Assembly (NCBI RefSeq): GCF_030412965.1
Contig: NZ_JAUHJQ010000005.1
Span: 186,001 to 250,000 of the forward strand
Direction of reading: 5' to 3'
Source: Nocardioides oceani
Lineage (GTDB): Bacteria > Actinomycetota > Actinomycetes > Propionibacteriales > Nocardioidaceae
DNA: 64,000 nt
The notes under the pieces are model-generated. The model had not been told where the DNA came from and did no database searches. It was given only the letters and a program-made list of their open reading frames with translations. This document shows, piece after piece, positions 42,299 through 49,733 of the stretch (the stretch's first letter is position 1; the number at the start of each line of letters is the position of its first letter). A program made the position numbers and the translations under genes.

Positions 42299-44184
42299 AC
42301 GGATCGGCCCGGAACCAGTCAGCACTGCTGGACCACGACGACCAGGGCTTCGCGCCCGACGACCACGAGGAGCTCCCGGACGAGGAGCTCTCCACGGCGC
42401 CCGAGGAGGGCCTGGTCGTACGCCGCAACGCCGCGCTGTCCGCGGCGGTCGGCGGCCTCGCCTCGGCCGTCGCCATCGCCTACCTCGCCCGCGCGAGCGG
42501 TTCGGGCGCCTGGCTGGACTGGGTGCTCTTCGTCGTCATGGGCCTCTTCGCGGCCGGGCACCTGCTCGCGCTGCTGGACTCCCGCGGCCCCCTGTTGGTG
42601 GCCGACGGCCACGGCGTGCGGATCCGCGAGGGGCGCGCGTGGCACGGGATGACGTGGGACTCGCTGCTCTCCATCGAGCACCTGCCGCGTCGCGGGCTGC
42701 TCCGCGACGGACGGCTCGACGTCGTCACCGCCGGGCCCGGCGGTGAGGAGCAGGTGCTGTCGGTGCCGCTGTCGATGTCGACCCGCGTCACCAGCGACGA
42801 CCCCGACCTCACCTCCGCGCTGCTCACGCTGACCGACGGCCGCACCGAGGTCGTCGAGCTCGACCCCACCCTGCCGCTCGACGACGAGGAGCCTGTCGAG
42901 GCGCCGGCCTCCGAGGAGCCGGTGGTCGCCGAGCCGGTCGTCGAGTCGGTCGTCGAGCCGGTCGTCGAGCCCGTGTCGGAGGAGCCCGTCGACAAGCCGG
43001 TGTCCGAGGAGCCGGTGTCCGAGGGGCCGCTGTCCGGGGAGCCTGGCGGCCCGAGGATCCCCGACCCGCGCCCCGCGCTGGCCCGCGGCATCGGCGCGGT
43101 CGCGGCGCGGCTGTCGCGGCGTCGCGAGACCGCCGAGCCGATCGAGGCGGCGGACGAGCCGCTGACGGCGTACGTCGAGGAGGCGAGCCCGACCCCGAGC
43201 CCGCTGCGGATGCCCGTCACGGCCGTCCGCGCCGAGACCGTGCACGACGGCCTGGCGGCCGGCGCCGTCCAGGGCGCGACGGCGCTCGACCTCGGCGACG
43301 GCGCGCGCCCGGTCGCGCGCAGCCTGCCCGAGGCGCGGGAGCTGCGCCGCCCCGGCAGCGTCGACCTGGTCGAGGACACCGAGACCTGGGGCGCACGTCC
43401 CGACGCGCCCCGGACCCCGGTCGTCATCGACGGGTTCGCGATCGAGGCGCCGGTGCAGCCGGCGGTCGACCCGGTCATCGGCCCGCAGCTGACGGCGGCG
43501 CGCGAGCGCATCGGCCTGACGGTCGACCAGCTGGCCGACCGCACGCGCATCCGTCCGCACGTCATCGAGTCGATCGAGGTCGACGACTTCGCCCCGTGCG
43601 GCGGCGACTTCTACGCCCGCGGCCACCTGCGCACGCTGGCGCGCGTGCTCGGCATCGACGTGGCACCGCTGCTGGCGGCGTACGACGAGAGGTACGCCGA
43701 CGCCCCGATCGACCCGCGCCGCGTGTTCGAGGCGGAGCTGGCCACCGGCGCGAACGGCTCGATCCGCGGCACCCGCGGCGGCCCGAACTGGTCGGTCCTC
43801 GTCGCGGCCGTCATGGCGCTGGTCCTGGCCTGGTCGGTCGCGCGGCTGGTGATGGACAGTCCGGTCGACCTCAACGGCGACGCGCTCGTCCTCAACGGCT
43901 CGCGCGGCATCGACAACGGCAGCACCGAGGTCGGCAAGCCGGTGCCCGTCCTGCTCACCGCCTCCGGTGGCGGGACGAACGTCGTGGTCCGTGACGGCTC
44001 GAACGAGATCGTGTTCTCCGGGGACCTCGCCTTCGGTGAGTCCAAGGAGCTGCGGGTGGCCCCGCCGGTGCGCGTGCAGTCCTCCGACGGCTCCCTGGAG
44101 GTCGGCGTCGCCGGCGGCGAGCCGGAGGCGGTCGGCGAGACCGGCCAGCCGGCCACCGGCACGTTCGTGGCGCCCGCGGAGTAG
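42295..44184 (+). CDS. RodZ-like membrane protein with extra N-terminal membrane/PH-like module
   Basis: A 629-residue protein. Residues 45-95 form two helices ([20 protein letters not shown] and [20 protein letters not shown]). A PH-like beta domain follows (about 97-165, [17 protein letters not shown]). Next come a Glu/Pro/Val-repeat linker, a Cro/RodZ-type helix-turn-helix at about 400-470 ([20 protein letters not shown]), a membrane helix ([20 protein letters not shown]) and a RodZ-like external beta domain at the end. The second half corresponds to actinobacterial RodZ-like proteins that stand after ftsK; the first about 390 residues are extra. GTG 42295 overlaps the ftsK stop. A role in cell shape or division is inferred. 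Confidence 0.8.
   Translation: MNGSARNQSALLDHDDQGFAPDDHEELPDEELSTAPEEGLVVRRNAALSAAVGGLASAVAIAYLARASGSGAWLDWVLFVVMGLFAAGHLLALLDSRGPLLVADGHGVRIREGRAWHGMTWDSLLSIEHLPRRGLLRDGRLDVVTAGPGGEEQVLSVPLSMSTRVTSDDPDLTSALLTLTDGRTEVVELDPTLPLDDEEPVEAPASEEPVVAEPVVESVVEPVVEPVSEEPVDKPVSEEPVSEGPLSGEPGGPRIPDPRPALARGIGAVAARLSRRRETAEPIEAADEPLTAYVEEASPTPSPLRMPVTAVRAETVHDGLAAGAVQGATALDLGDGARPVARSLPEARELRRPGSVDLVEDTETWGARPDAPRTPVVIDGFAIEAPVQPAVDPVIGPQLTAARERIGLTVDQLADRTRIRPHVIESIEVDDFAPCGGDFYARGHLRTLARVLGIDVAPLLAAYDERYADAPIDPRRVFEAELATGANGSIRGTRGGPNWSVLVAAVMALVLAWSVARLVMDSPVDLNGDALVLNGSRGIDNGSTEVGKPVPVLLTASGGGTNVVVRDGSNEIVFSGDLAFGESKELRVAPPVRVQSSDGSLEVGVAGGEPEAVGETGQPATGTFVAPAE
42913..43038 (+). repeat. Degenerate Glu-Pro-Val repeat in the RodZ-like gene
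   Basis: About nine copies of a 4-6-codon unit ([16 protein letters not shown] and so on) encode a flexible extended linker. The DNA unit is GAGCCGGTCGTC with variations, so this stretch may vary in length between strains. Confidence 0.75.
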
Positions 44185-44230
44185 CCGCCCGGGCCGGGCC
44201 CTCCGGCCCGCCGTCCTCAGCAGTGGGTCC

Positions 44231-44270
44231 GTGTGCCCCACGACGCGCCCGTGCGCGTCGTGGGGCACAC
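44231..44270. terminator. Bidirectional terminator
   Basis: A perfect 18-bp stem (GTGTGCCCCACGACGCGC) with a 4-base loop, the longest in the window, lies between the convergent RodZ-like and PASTA-protein genes. Confidence 0.85.
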
Positions 44271-44335
44271 GACTTTCCCGGGGACCTGGCGCCGCCCGCG
44301 GCGGAGGCCGCCGCCACCGCCCCGGCCGCGCATCC

Positions 44336-45574
44336 CTAGGGCGCGGACCCCGCTGTGACGGTGATCGTCGTGCATGCCTGGTCTGCGGCGTTGGCGGTGC
44401 ACAGCCGGTAGTCGCCCGGCGCCGTGACGTCCGGGACCACCACCCGGTCCGGCCCCGGGCCGCCCACGCCGAGGTCCGGGACCAACCCCGCACCCCATGT
44501 CGGTGTGCCGCCCGAGCCCGCGTCGGAGGTGAGCGAGAAGTCCGGCCCCGACGACGCCGGCCGGCCGGCCGAGGTCAGCGAGAACCCGACGCCGCGGAGC
44601 TGCTCGGAGGGGAAGTACAGGTCGACCGAGCCGCCGGGCGTGGTCGACGCCGGGACGGCCACCATCGGTTCCGGGCCGGCGAGCGCCAGCGACACCGTGG
44701 AGCCGGCAGCGACGACCGACCCCGCGTCGGGGTGGCTGCCGAGCACGGGCGTCCGGCCGGAGCCGAAGGTCCCCTCGCCCTCCCGGGCCACCTCGAGGCC
44801 GGCGCCGAGGAGCCGGTTCCCGACGCTGCCGCTCGGCTCCATCCAGGCGATCGGTGGCACGGTGGTCCAGCCGTCGGGCAGGAGCCGGGCGGACCCGAGG
44901 ACCGCGTCCGCCACCTCGCCGGCGCGCGGATCAGCCGTCCGCAGCCGGAGGAAGACGTCCTCCTCCGGCACGACGAGGGTCGTCGTGCACCCGGTGACGC
45001 GTTCGCCAACCCCTCCCGCCGCACCGTCGTCGGTGCAGCCGGACCGGGACCGGTAGCCGACGACGCCCTCGCCGAGGTCGACGCGCTCGCCGTCGTCGAC
45101 CAGCTCGGCCAGCTCGGCCAGCTCGGCCACGGACCCCTCGGGCTCGCCGAGCCTGCCGATGCGCAGGGAGTCGTAGCGGTCGTCCGGCGCGTCGCAGGTC
45201 GGCTCGGGGACCGACGGGCGGAAGTACACGGTGTCCGCGGCGGGCGAGCCGCACGCGAAACGGTTCGTGTCCCACACGGCCGGCACCGCCACGACGACGC
45301 GGCCGAGGCCGACGTACCGCGTGCCGGGCGGGGGGACGGGGCCGTCGACCGGCGCCGGCCGGGGGGTGGTGGGGCTGTCGGTCGCCACCTGCACGACGCC
45401 GACCGTGCCGAGCGTCGTCAGGGCCGTGGCGGCGACGGCGCCGACCACGACACGACGAGTACGTCGCCGACGGGCCCGCCGGGCCGCGGCGAGGACCCGA
45501 CCGACGGGCGCGTCACCGGGGTCGGCGGACTCGGCGAGCCGGGTGACCTGCTCGACGGCCTCGGTCTCGTTCAT
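44336..45574 (-). CDS. Membrane-anchored PASTA-like protein, putative anti-sigma partner
   Basis: A 412-residue protein. A short cytoplasmic N-terminus (about 1-40, MNETEAVEQVTRLAESADPG) and one membrane helix (about 41-64, VVVGAVAATALTTLGTVGVV) precede an extracytoplasmic part. Around residues 230-290 a PASTA-like unit is visible (VGNRLLGAGLEVAREGEG and SHPDAGSVVAAGSTVSLAL); such units bind peptidoglycan fragments or beta-lactams. The end (VVVPDVTAPGDYRLCTANAA) is beta-sandwich-like. ATG 45572-45574 overlaps the sigma gene stop by ATGA, so the two are coupled. The pairing suggests an anti-sigma or envelope sensor, though the N-terminus is not a classical zinc anti-sigma domain. Confidence 0.72.
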   Translation of the reverse strand: MNETEAVEQVTRLAESADPGDAPVGRVLAAARRARRRRTRRVVVGAVAATALTTLGTVGVVQVATDSPTTPRPAPVDGPVPPPGTRYVGLGRVVVAVPAVWDTNRFACGSPAADTVYFRPSVPEPTCDAPDDRYDSLRIGRLGEPEGSVAELAELAELVDDGERVDLGEGVVGYRSRSGCTDDGAAGGVGERVTGCTTTLVVPEEDVFLRLRTADPRAGEVADAVLGSARLLPDGWTTVPPIAWMEPSGSVGNRLLGAGLEVAREGEGTFGSGRTPVLGSHPDAGSVVAAGSTVSLALAGPEPMVAVPASTTPGGSVDLYFPSEQLRGVGFSLTSAGRPASSGPDFSLTSDAGSGGTPTWGAGLVPDLGVGGPGPDRVVVPDVTAPGDYRLCTANAADQACTTITVTAGSAP

Positions 45575-46092
45575 CGGGCACCGTCTCCTTCGGACGCGGG
45601 GCCGAGCGGGGTGAGGTGGGCGTTGGTCGAGAGCCGCCGCAGCGCCCGGGAGAGCCGACTCTTCACGGTCCCCGGCCGCACCCCCAGGACCTCGGCGATC
45701 TGGGTCTCGCCCAGCTGCAGGTAGAAGCGCAGGAGCACCACCTCGCGGTGGTCGGCGCTGAGGTCGGCCAGCGCGCGGGCGACCGCGTCGGCCTCGCCGG
45801 CCGCCGTGCCGTGGTCGGCGACCGGGACGTCGGGCAGGACCTCGGTCGGCCGCTCCCCGTGCCAGCGCCGCCGGCGCCGCTGACGGTGGGCGTTGACGAG
45901 CACGCGGTAGACGTAGGCGTCGCGGTCGTCGGCCGCCGCCACCCGGGGCCAGGCGAGGTAGCACTTCACCAACGTCGTCTGCGCCAGGTCCTCGGCCTCC
46001 GCCAGGTCGCAGCCGAGCAGCAGGCCGGCCCGGACCAGCGTCCGCCAGCGCGCGGCCACGAAGGCCGTGAAGTCGTCGTCGTCGTCGGTCAC
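45571..46092 (-). CDS. SigE-family ECF RNA polymerase sigma factor
   Basis: A 173-residue ECF sigma factor. Region 2 spans about 7-75 (DFTAFVAARWRTLVRAGLLL, EAEDLAQTTLVKCYLAW, YVYRVLVNAHRQRRRR). Region 4 spans about 110-165 (LADLSADHREVVLLRFYLQL, QIAEVLGVRPGTVKSRLSRA). It fits the actinobacterial SigE group (TIGR02983). GTG 46090-46092 is chosen. A GGGAACC (46147-46153, minus strand) could be the -35 of an autoregulated promoter, but I see no convincing -10 partner. The coupled downstream gene is its probable partner, and the protein at 27625 is a degenerate relative. Confidence 0.93.
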   Translation of the reverse strand: MTDDDDDFTAFVAARWRTLVRAGLLLGCDLAEAEDLAQTTLVKCYLAWPRVAAADDRDAYVYRVLVNAHRQRRRRRWHGERPTEVLPDVPVADHGTAAGEADAVARALADLSADHREVVLLRFYLQLGETQIAEVLGVRPGTVKSRLSRALRRLSTNAHLTPLGPASEGDGAR

Positions 46093-46224
46093 CCTCGCCC
46101 GTCCTGTCTCGCCGTCATGGGACCAGATGACCGAGCGCGAGGGATCGGTTCCCTCCCGCGGGGTGCCGTGTCCTCGAGCCGGGTATCGGTGACGCGACCG
46201 TGCCCCCACCCGACGGGAGTCTCT

Positions 46225-47589
46225 GTGGAGATCCTGCACTCCGCCGTCGCGATCCTTGCCGCGATCGTGCTGATCATCCGGTTCAAGATCGACCCGGTGA
46301 TCTCGCTGCTCGTCGCGTGCGTCTACCTCGGCCTGGCCACCGAACAGGGCGCGGACGGCACGGTCGGTGCGATCACGGGCGGGTTCGGCGAGATCATGGC
46401 CGAGGTCGGTCTGCTGATCGGCTTCGGCGTGCTCATCGGCGCGCTGCTCCACTCGATGGGGACGTTCCGCGACCTGGTCGACCTGCTGGCCCGGCGGGTG
46501 GGGCGCAAGCTGCCGTACGCGATGACCGCCGCGCTCTCCACGATCTTCCCCTCCATCTACGTCGACGTGCAGGTCGTGCTCGCAGCGCCGATGGCCAAGG
46601 AGTCCGCGGCCGCCGTCGACCGGCGGCACGGGCTGCCGTGGCTCGCGGGCGCGATGGGGATCGGCATCTTCTCCGGCTACGTGTTCGTCGTCCCCGGGCT
46701 CGCGGCGGTCTCCGTCGCGGGGCTGATGGACGTGCCGCTCGGCACCTACCTGCTCTACGGCCTGCCGATCGGCCTGCTCACCGCTCTGCTCACGACGTTC
46801 CTCTTCCGCCTGCTGCTCGGTCGTGGGCTGTGGTCGGAGGACTCCGACCTCGACGCGGACGCGGCCGCCCGTCGCGAGGACACCGCCGAGGCCGACGACG
46901 TGCCGTACGCCGACCGCGCCGCGCGCCTGCCGCTCGGTGTGCGGCTGCTGCCGATCCTGGTGCCGCTCGTCCTGATCGCGGCCGCTGCGATCGTCGACGT
47001 GGCCGGCGACCTGCCCGCGGTCCTCGCCTTCCTCGGCGACGCCAACATCGCGCTCTTCCTCGGGCTCCTCATCGCGGTCGCGATGGTGCGCCCGGGGCTG
47101 GGCGCCGACGGGACCGGACAGGTGCTGACCGCCGGGTTCCGCACGACCGGCGAGATCCTGCTCGTCACCGGCGTCGGCGGCTCGCTCGGCGCCGTCATCG
47201 GGGGCAGCGGCCTGGAGGACACGCTCGCGGACCTGTTCTCCGCGGACGAGGGCGCGCCGGTGGTGCTGAGCGTGCTGCTCGCCTGGTGCATCGCCGCGGT
47301 GCTGCACTTCGCGATCGGGTCGGTCTCCGTCGCCGCGATCACCGCGGCCGGCATCATCGCCCCGGTCGTCGGGTCGCTCGGCGTGGACCCCGTGGTGATC
47401 GCCCTCGCGATCGCCTCCGGCGCGATGTTCGCCCTGCACGTGAACAGCAACTTCTTCTGGATGTTCACCACGCTGCTCGACCTCTCCACCAAGGGCAGCC
47501 TGAAGACCCTGACGCTCGCCACGTCGTTGGGCGCGGTCGTCTCGCTGCCGCTCGTCCTGCTCGCCGGCCTGGTCGCGGCGGCGACGTAG
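46225..47589 (+). CDS. GntP family permease
   Basis: A 454-residue transporter with about 12 membrane helices. Family marks include LIIRFKIDPVISLLVACVYL at the N-terminus, GFGEIMAEVGLLIGFGVLIG, FPSIYVDVQVVLAAPMAKES, ALHVNSNFFWMFTTLLDLS and SVSVAAITAAGIIAPVV. GntP members are proton symporters for gluconate or other organic acids such as fructuronate, glycerate or serine. No sugar-acid catabolic genes stand beside it, so the substrate is open. GTG 46225 follows GGGAG. It is divergent from the sigma gene. Confidence 0.92.
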   Translation: MEILHSAVAILAAIVLIIRFKIDPVISLLVACVYLGLATEQGADGTVGAITGGFGEIMAEVGLLIGFGVLIGALLHSMGTFRDLVDLLARRVGRKLPYAMTAALSTIFPSIYVDVQVVLAAPMAKESAAAVDRRHGLPWLAGAMGIGIFSGYVFVVPGLAAVSVAGLMDVPLGTYLLYGLPIGLLTALLTTFLFRLLLGRGLWSEDSDLDADAAARREDTAEADDVPYADRAARLPLGVRLLPILVPLVLIAAAAIVDVAGDLPAVLAFLGDANIALFLGLLIAVAMVRPGLGADGTGQVLTAGFRTTGEILLVTGVGGSLGAVIGGSGLEDTLADLFSADEGAPVVLSVLLAWCIAAVLHFAIGSVSVAAITAAGIIAPVVGSLGVDPVVIALAIASGAMFALHVNSNFFWMFTTLLDLSTKGSLKTLTLATSLGAVVSLPLVLLAGLVAAAT

Positions 47590-47596
47590 ACGGCGC

Positions 47597-47602
47597 TACG
47601 GT
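47597..47602 (+). promoter_or_regulatory. -10 box of the VOC gene
   Basis: TACGGT lies 6 bases before GTG 47609, within the 19-bp gap after the permease gene. Confidence 0.5.
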
Positions 47603-47608
47603 CGCGAC

Positions 47609-48043
47609 GTGGCGGCTGTGCGCGAGGTCCAGGTGACGTTCGACTGCGCGGAACCCGAGCGGGTCGCGCGCTTCTGGTGCGCGGTGCTGGGGTACGTCGT
47701 GCCCCCGCCGCCCCCGGCGTTCGACTCCTGGGCGGCGTTCAACGCCGCCCTGCCGCCCGAGCGCCAGGACTCGGCCTTCGCCTGCGTCGACCCGACCGGT
47801 GCCGGACCGCGGCTGTTCTTCCAGCGGGTCCCGGAGGGCAAGGCCGCCAAGAACCGCGTCCACCTCGACGTGCGGGCCGGCACCGGCCTCGTCGGCGACG
47901 AGCGGCTGGCCACCCTCGAGGCCGAGCGGGACCGGCTGGTCGCGCTCGGCGCGACCCATGTGACGACGCTGCACGCCGACGGCGTGCACGAGTCCTGCAT
48001 CGTCATGCAGGACGTCGAGGGCAACGAGTTCTGCTTGGACTGA
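47609..48043 (+). CDS. VOC (glyoxalase/bleomycin-resistance fold) protein
   Basis: A 144-residue protein of the vicinal-oxygen-chelate superfamily, glyoxalase-like subgroup. REVQVTFDCAEPERVARFWC opens the fold (the ERVARFW helix is typical), RVHLDVRAGTG gives the first metal-side His, and MQDVEGNEFCLD at the C-terminus gives the Glu of the second. A full set of metal ligands is not certain; such proteins can be enzymes or binders. GTG start, probably leaderless. Confidence 0.88.
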   Translation: MAAVREVQVTFDCAEPERVARFWCAVLGYVVPPPPPAFDSWAAFNAALPPERQDSAFACVDPTGAGPRLFFQRVPEGKAAKNRVHLDVRAGTGLVGDERLATLEAERDRLVALGATHVTTLHADGVHESCIVMQDVEGNEFCLD

Positions 48044-48321
48044 CCGCTGGTCGAGGGTGCTGCACGACCGGTGGCACGACCGGGTCGCTCCATGGTGACG
48101 GCGGCCGGTGGTGACGCCGAGCTGCTCCGTCGACACACCGCGCTCGCGCGCCTCCGGGGCAGCGGCCAGACACCGTCGTGCCCGCGGCCGAGGACGGAGC
48201 CGTTGACGAGGCGTACGGGGCGCTCGTCTCCTCGCTCCCGCCGCCGGCCGGTCGAGGGCCCGCAGTCGGCGTCGTCCACCAAGCCTGTGGACAGCCGTTC
48301 GCCGCTGTCCCCGGCAGCGCC
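48044..48321. other. Intergenic stretch without a gene
   Basis: 278 bases between the VOC stop and the HNH promoter. The frame of the HNH gene stays open through most of it, but the translation is low-complexity Arg/Pro/Ser with no family resemblance. I see no hairpin stronger than chance or other feature. Confidence 0.5.
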
Positions 48322-48327
48322 TAGCGT
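48322..48327 (+). promoter_or_regulatory. -10 box of the DUF222-HNH gene
   Basis: TAGCGT lies 7 bases before GTG 48335. It supports this downstream start against the long open frame upstream. Confidence 0.5.
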
Positions 48328-48334
48328 CACCGCC

Positions 48335-49660
48335 GTGGTCGAGCCGACGCCTCCCAGAGCCGGGATCCTGCGCGCCTCGACGATCGACGACCTCCGGGCC
48401 GCGCTGACCGCCGCGCTCGACGTGCCCTCCGGGCTGGACGACGCCGCACGGGTGGAGTCGATCACCGCGCTCGAGGACCTCGTCCGGGTCGCAACCGCCG
48501 CCCAGGCCGCACTGGCACGTGAGCTGGACGCCTCCCAGCGGGCGGTGCAGGCAGGAGGAGGATCGGCCGCCGCCCGCCGGGGCCGGGGGGTCGCGGCGCA
48601 GGTGGGGTTGGCGCGCAAGGAGTCCCCTCACCGCGGCCAGCGGCACCTCGGCCTGGCCAAGGTGGTGACGGCTGAGATGCCCTCGCTGTGGGCGGCGTGG
48701 CGCAGCGGGAAGGTGACGGAGTACGCCGTGACCCTCGCGGTCCGCGAGACCGCCTGCCTGGAGGTCGACGACCGCCGGGAGATCGATCGCCTCCTGGCGG
48801 CCGACAGCGAGGCGCTGGACCGGATGAGCGACCGCGACGTCGCCTCGTTCTGCCGCCGTCACGCGGCGCGCCTGGACGCGGCCTCGGTGGTGCGCCGCCA
48901 GCGGCAGGCACGGTCGGACCGCCGGGTCACGATCCGGCCGGCTCCGGACGCCATGGTCTACCTCACCGCCCTGCTCCCGGTGGAGGAGGGCGTGGCGGCG
49001 TACGCCGCGCTCGTCAAGGCGGCGGATGGTGCCCGGGCCGACGGCGCGGACGCCCGGGGCAAGGGCCAGGTCATGGCCGACACCCTGGTCAGCAACGTCC
49101 TGGGCGGCCACGAGGCCACCAGCGGTCCCCGCATCGAGCTGGGCCTCGTGATGTCGGACCAGGTGGTCTTCGGCGAGTCCGACGAGCCGGCCCACGTGGA
49201 CGGCTTCGGGTGGGTCCCGGCCGAGCTGGGCCGCGAGGTCCTGGCCGGTGCGCTGGACGCCGGTGACGAGGTGTGGCTCCGCCGGCTCTACGCCAGCCCC
49301 GTCACCGGCGAGCTGGTCGCGATGGACTCCCGGGCACGCACCTGTCCGCGCGGGCTCGCCCGCTTGATCCGGCTGCGCGACCAGGTCTGTCGAACGCCCT
49401 GGTGCGGCGCCCCGATCCGTCACGACGACCACGCCACACCCGTCGCGGAGGGCGGAGAGACGACCGGCCGGAACGGGCAGGGCCTGTGCGAGTCGTGCAA
49501 CCACGCCAAGCAGGCACCCGGCTGGGACGCCGGGCCCGCAGCCGACGGCGCGGTGGAGACCACCACGCCCACCGGTCACCGACATCGCAGCCGCCCACCG
49601 ACCCTGGTGATGATCCATCGGGGACCACCCATCCGCCTCGACTACGTCCTGGCCACCTGA
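48335..49660 (+). CDS. DUF222 (13E12 repeat) HNH endonuclease family protein
   Basis: A 441-residue protein. The DUF222 helical domain fills about residues 20-300 (TALEDLVRVATAAQAALARE and so on). The HNH nuclease motif follows at about 345-390: CRTPWCGAPIRHDDHATPVAEGG with LCESCNHAKQAPGW. Both CxxC-like pairs, the DDH core and the Asn/His/Lys of the third part are present, so a zinc-stabilised active site is plausible. These proteins are multicopy in mycobacteria and Nocardioides; their role (defence, repair or element-borne) is unsettled. No inverted repeats, integrase or att-like site flank it. Confidence 0.9.
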   Translation: MVEPTPPRAGILRASTIDDLRAALTAALDVPSGLDDAARVESITALEDLVRVATAAQAALARELDASQRAVQAGGGSAAARRGRGVAAQVGLARKESPHRGQRHLGLAKVVTAEMPSLWAAWRSGKVTEYAVTLAVRETACLEVDDRREIDRLLAADSEALDRMSDRDVASFCRRHAARLDAASVVRRQRQARSDRRVTIRPAPDAMVYLTALLPVEEGVAAYAALVKAADGARADGADARGKGQVMADTLVSNVLGGHEATSGPRIELGLVMSDQVVFGESDEPAHVDGFGWVPAELGREVLAGALDAGDEVWLRRLYASPVTGELVAMDSRARTCPRGLARLIRLRDQVCRTPWCGAPIRHDDHATPVAEGGETTGRNGQGLCESCNHAKQAPGWDAGPAADGAVETTTPTGHRHRSRPPTLVMIHRGPPIRLDYVLAT

Positions 49661-49733
49661 CTCGGCGACCCGACGCCGGCGCGGTCCCGGAAGTCGCGCG
49701 AACCGGACCGGGCGGCGGTGCGTCGTACCGCGC

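Noticed and set aside
46129..46153. GGGAACC and GGTC as an autoregulated ECF promoter of the sigma gene
   Set aside because: The spacing (14 bases) is too short for usual ECF promoters and the -10 is only four bases; no second example supports it.
48071..48334. N-terminal extension of the DUF222-HNH protein
   Set aside because: The frame is open but the translation is Arg/Pro/Ser low complexity. A -10 box with leaderless GTG at 48335 gives a better start.
48335..49660. HNH protein as part of a mobile element or intein
   Set aside because: No terminal inverted repeats, target duplication, integrase, transposase or host-protein splice junction is visible. DUF222-HNH genes are commonly free-standing.
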